Shown: positions 63,746 to 64,000 of the stretch, piece by piece | Layout: every line of letters begins with the position of its first letter | How positions within the stretch are numbered: the stretch's first letter is position 1 | Origin: Sulfuriferula nivalis | Lineage (GTDB): Bacteria > Pseudomonadota > Gammaproteobacteria > Burkholderiales > Sulfuriferulaceae | Assembly: GCF_009937995.1 (NCBI RefSeq) | Contig: NZ_AP021881.1 | Span: 992,001-1,056,000, forward strand | Reading direction: 5' to 3' | Length of the DNA: 64,000 nucleotides | Position numbers and translations under genes: made by a program | Notes under the pieces: generated by a model | The model's input: only the letters and a program-made list of their open reading frames with translations | Database searches by the model: none | Told to the model about the DNA's origin: nothing

Positions 63746-64000
63746 ACACCTCCACTTCAAAAATTTTAGCTGCCCTTCCAAAAATCTGCGGCGATTTTTA
63801 CGCTAAAAACACGCCATTTATCCATCAAATTATAAGACTAAACCTATCATCAAGTGATGATATTTTGTCTGACATCTATGTGCTGTATGCAGAACATAGA
63901 TTAACCCTGCCCGAGCTTTCGAAGATTTATAACGTCCGCAAAATCAACAACGTTTGGCACGCGGTTGACCCGCTAGGTCACGCTCAAAGCCTTGCTGTGC
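63742..64000 (+). CDS. unknown protein, runs off window end (partial)
   Basis: At least 86 residues, coupled to the PrtN-like gene by an ATGA overlap. The visible part is helical (KILAALPKICGDFYAKNTPF, then LSDIYVLYAEHRLTLPELSKIYN) with a possible helix-turn-helix near residue 60. No family is recognised. It continues past 64000. Confidence 0.6.
   Translation, partial: MNTSTSKILAALPKICGDFYAKNTPFIHQIIRLNLSSSDDILSDIYVLYAEHRLTLPELSKIYNVRKINNVWHAVDPLGHAQSLAV

Overview
The window looks like a chromosomal segment of a betaproteobacterium, most likely an autotrophic-type member of the Nitrosomonadales. This rests on gene content (glcDEF under an IclR regulator, aat-bpt, the run sucC-sucD-nadE-glnB) and moderate GC; no marker gene fixes the genus. 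Almost every base is accounted for by genes, tRNAs or mobile DNA.

Region 1 (1-19.4 kb) is host backbone. It holds the end of a gamma-glutamyltransferase gene, a minus-strand metal/redox operon (YraQ-type permease, DUF2892, AhpD-like protein, two small thioredoxin-fold proteins, His-rich CDF exporter), OsmC, tRNA-Ser(CGA), MltF, an ATM1-type ABC exporter, a hexose-6-phosphate epimerase, MsrB, a fatty acid desaturase, a MazEF-like pair, and an IclR-controlled operon of a transketolase-like enzyme, a DUF1537 kinase and GlcDEF. The last operon reads as a glycolate-use pathway in which the transketolase and kinase may replace the usual glyoxylate carboligase route.

Region 2 (19.45-51.76 kb) is a 32.3 kb genomic island inserted in the anticodon stem-loop of a minus-strand tRNA-Arg(CCT) gene. 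The 3' half of the tRNA lies at the left edge and the 5' half at the right edge, with a 13-bp direct repeat at the junctions. The island carries its own complete, different tRNA-Arg(CCT) just inside its right end. Four copies of a 159-bp element with inverted ends lie about 10.3 kb apart and delimit three gene cassettes. Cassette A has a WYL regulator, a nuclease-like/glycine-zipper protein, a pentapeptide protein and a Ycf46-like AAA+ ATPase, plus an IS3 insertion that splits another gene. Cassette B has a double AAA+ ATPase, an FtsZ-like GTPase, a DUF2779 nuclease, a WYL regulator, a histone-deacetylase-fold enzyme, a repeat protein and a 5'-nucleotidase. Several of its promoters share one palindrome, so they look like one regulon. 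Cassette C is a MORC-like ATPase, Z1 helicase, PD-(D/E)XK, AIPR, Dcm and Vsr set, a recognised restriction-type arrangement. I see no integrase.

Region 3 (51.8-62.5 kb) returns to host backbone: peroxiredoxin, a tiny DUF3149 protein, Aat and Bpt (N-degron transferases), a truncated haemoglobin, ThyA, a response regulator with TPRs plus a soluble histidine kinase, SucCD, NadE, GlnB and an AurF-like diiron protein. Region 4 (62.53 kb to the end) starts at tRNA-Ser(GGA), followed by TGTCCC repeats and small phage- or plasmid-like genes, and looks like the edge of a second integrated element that runs out of the window.
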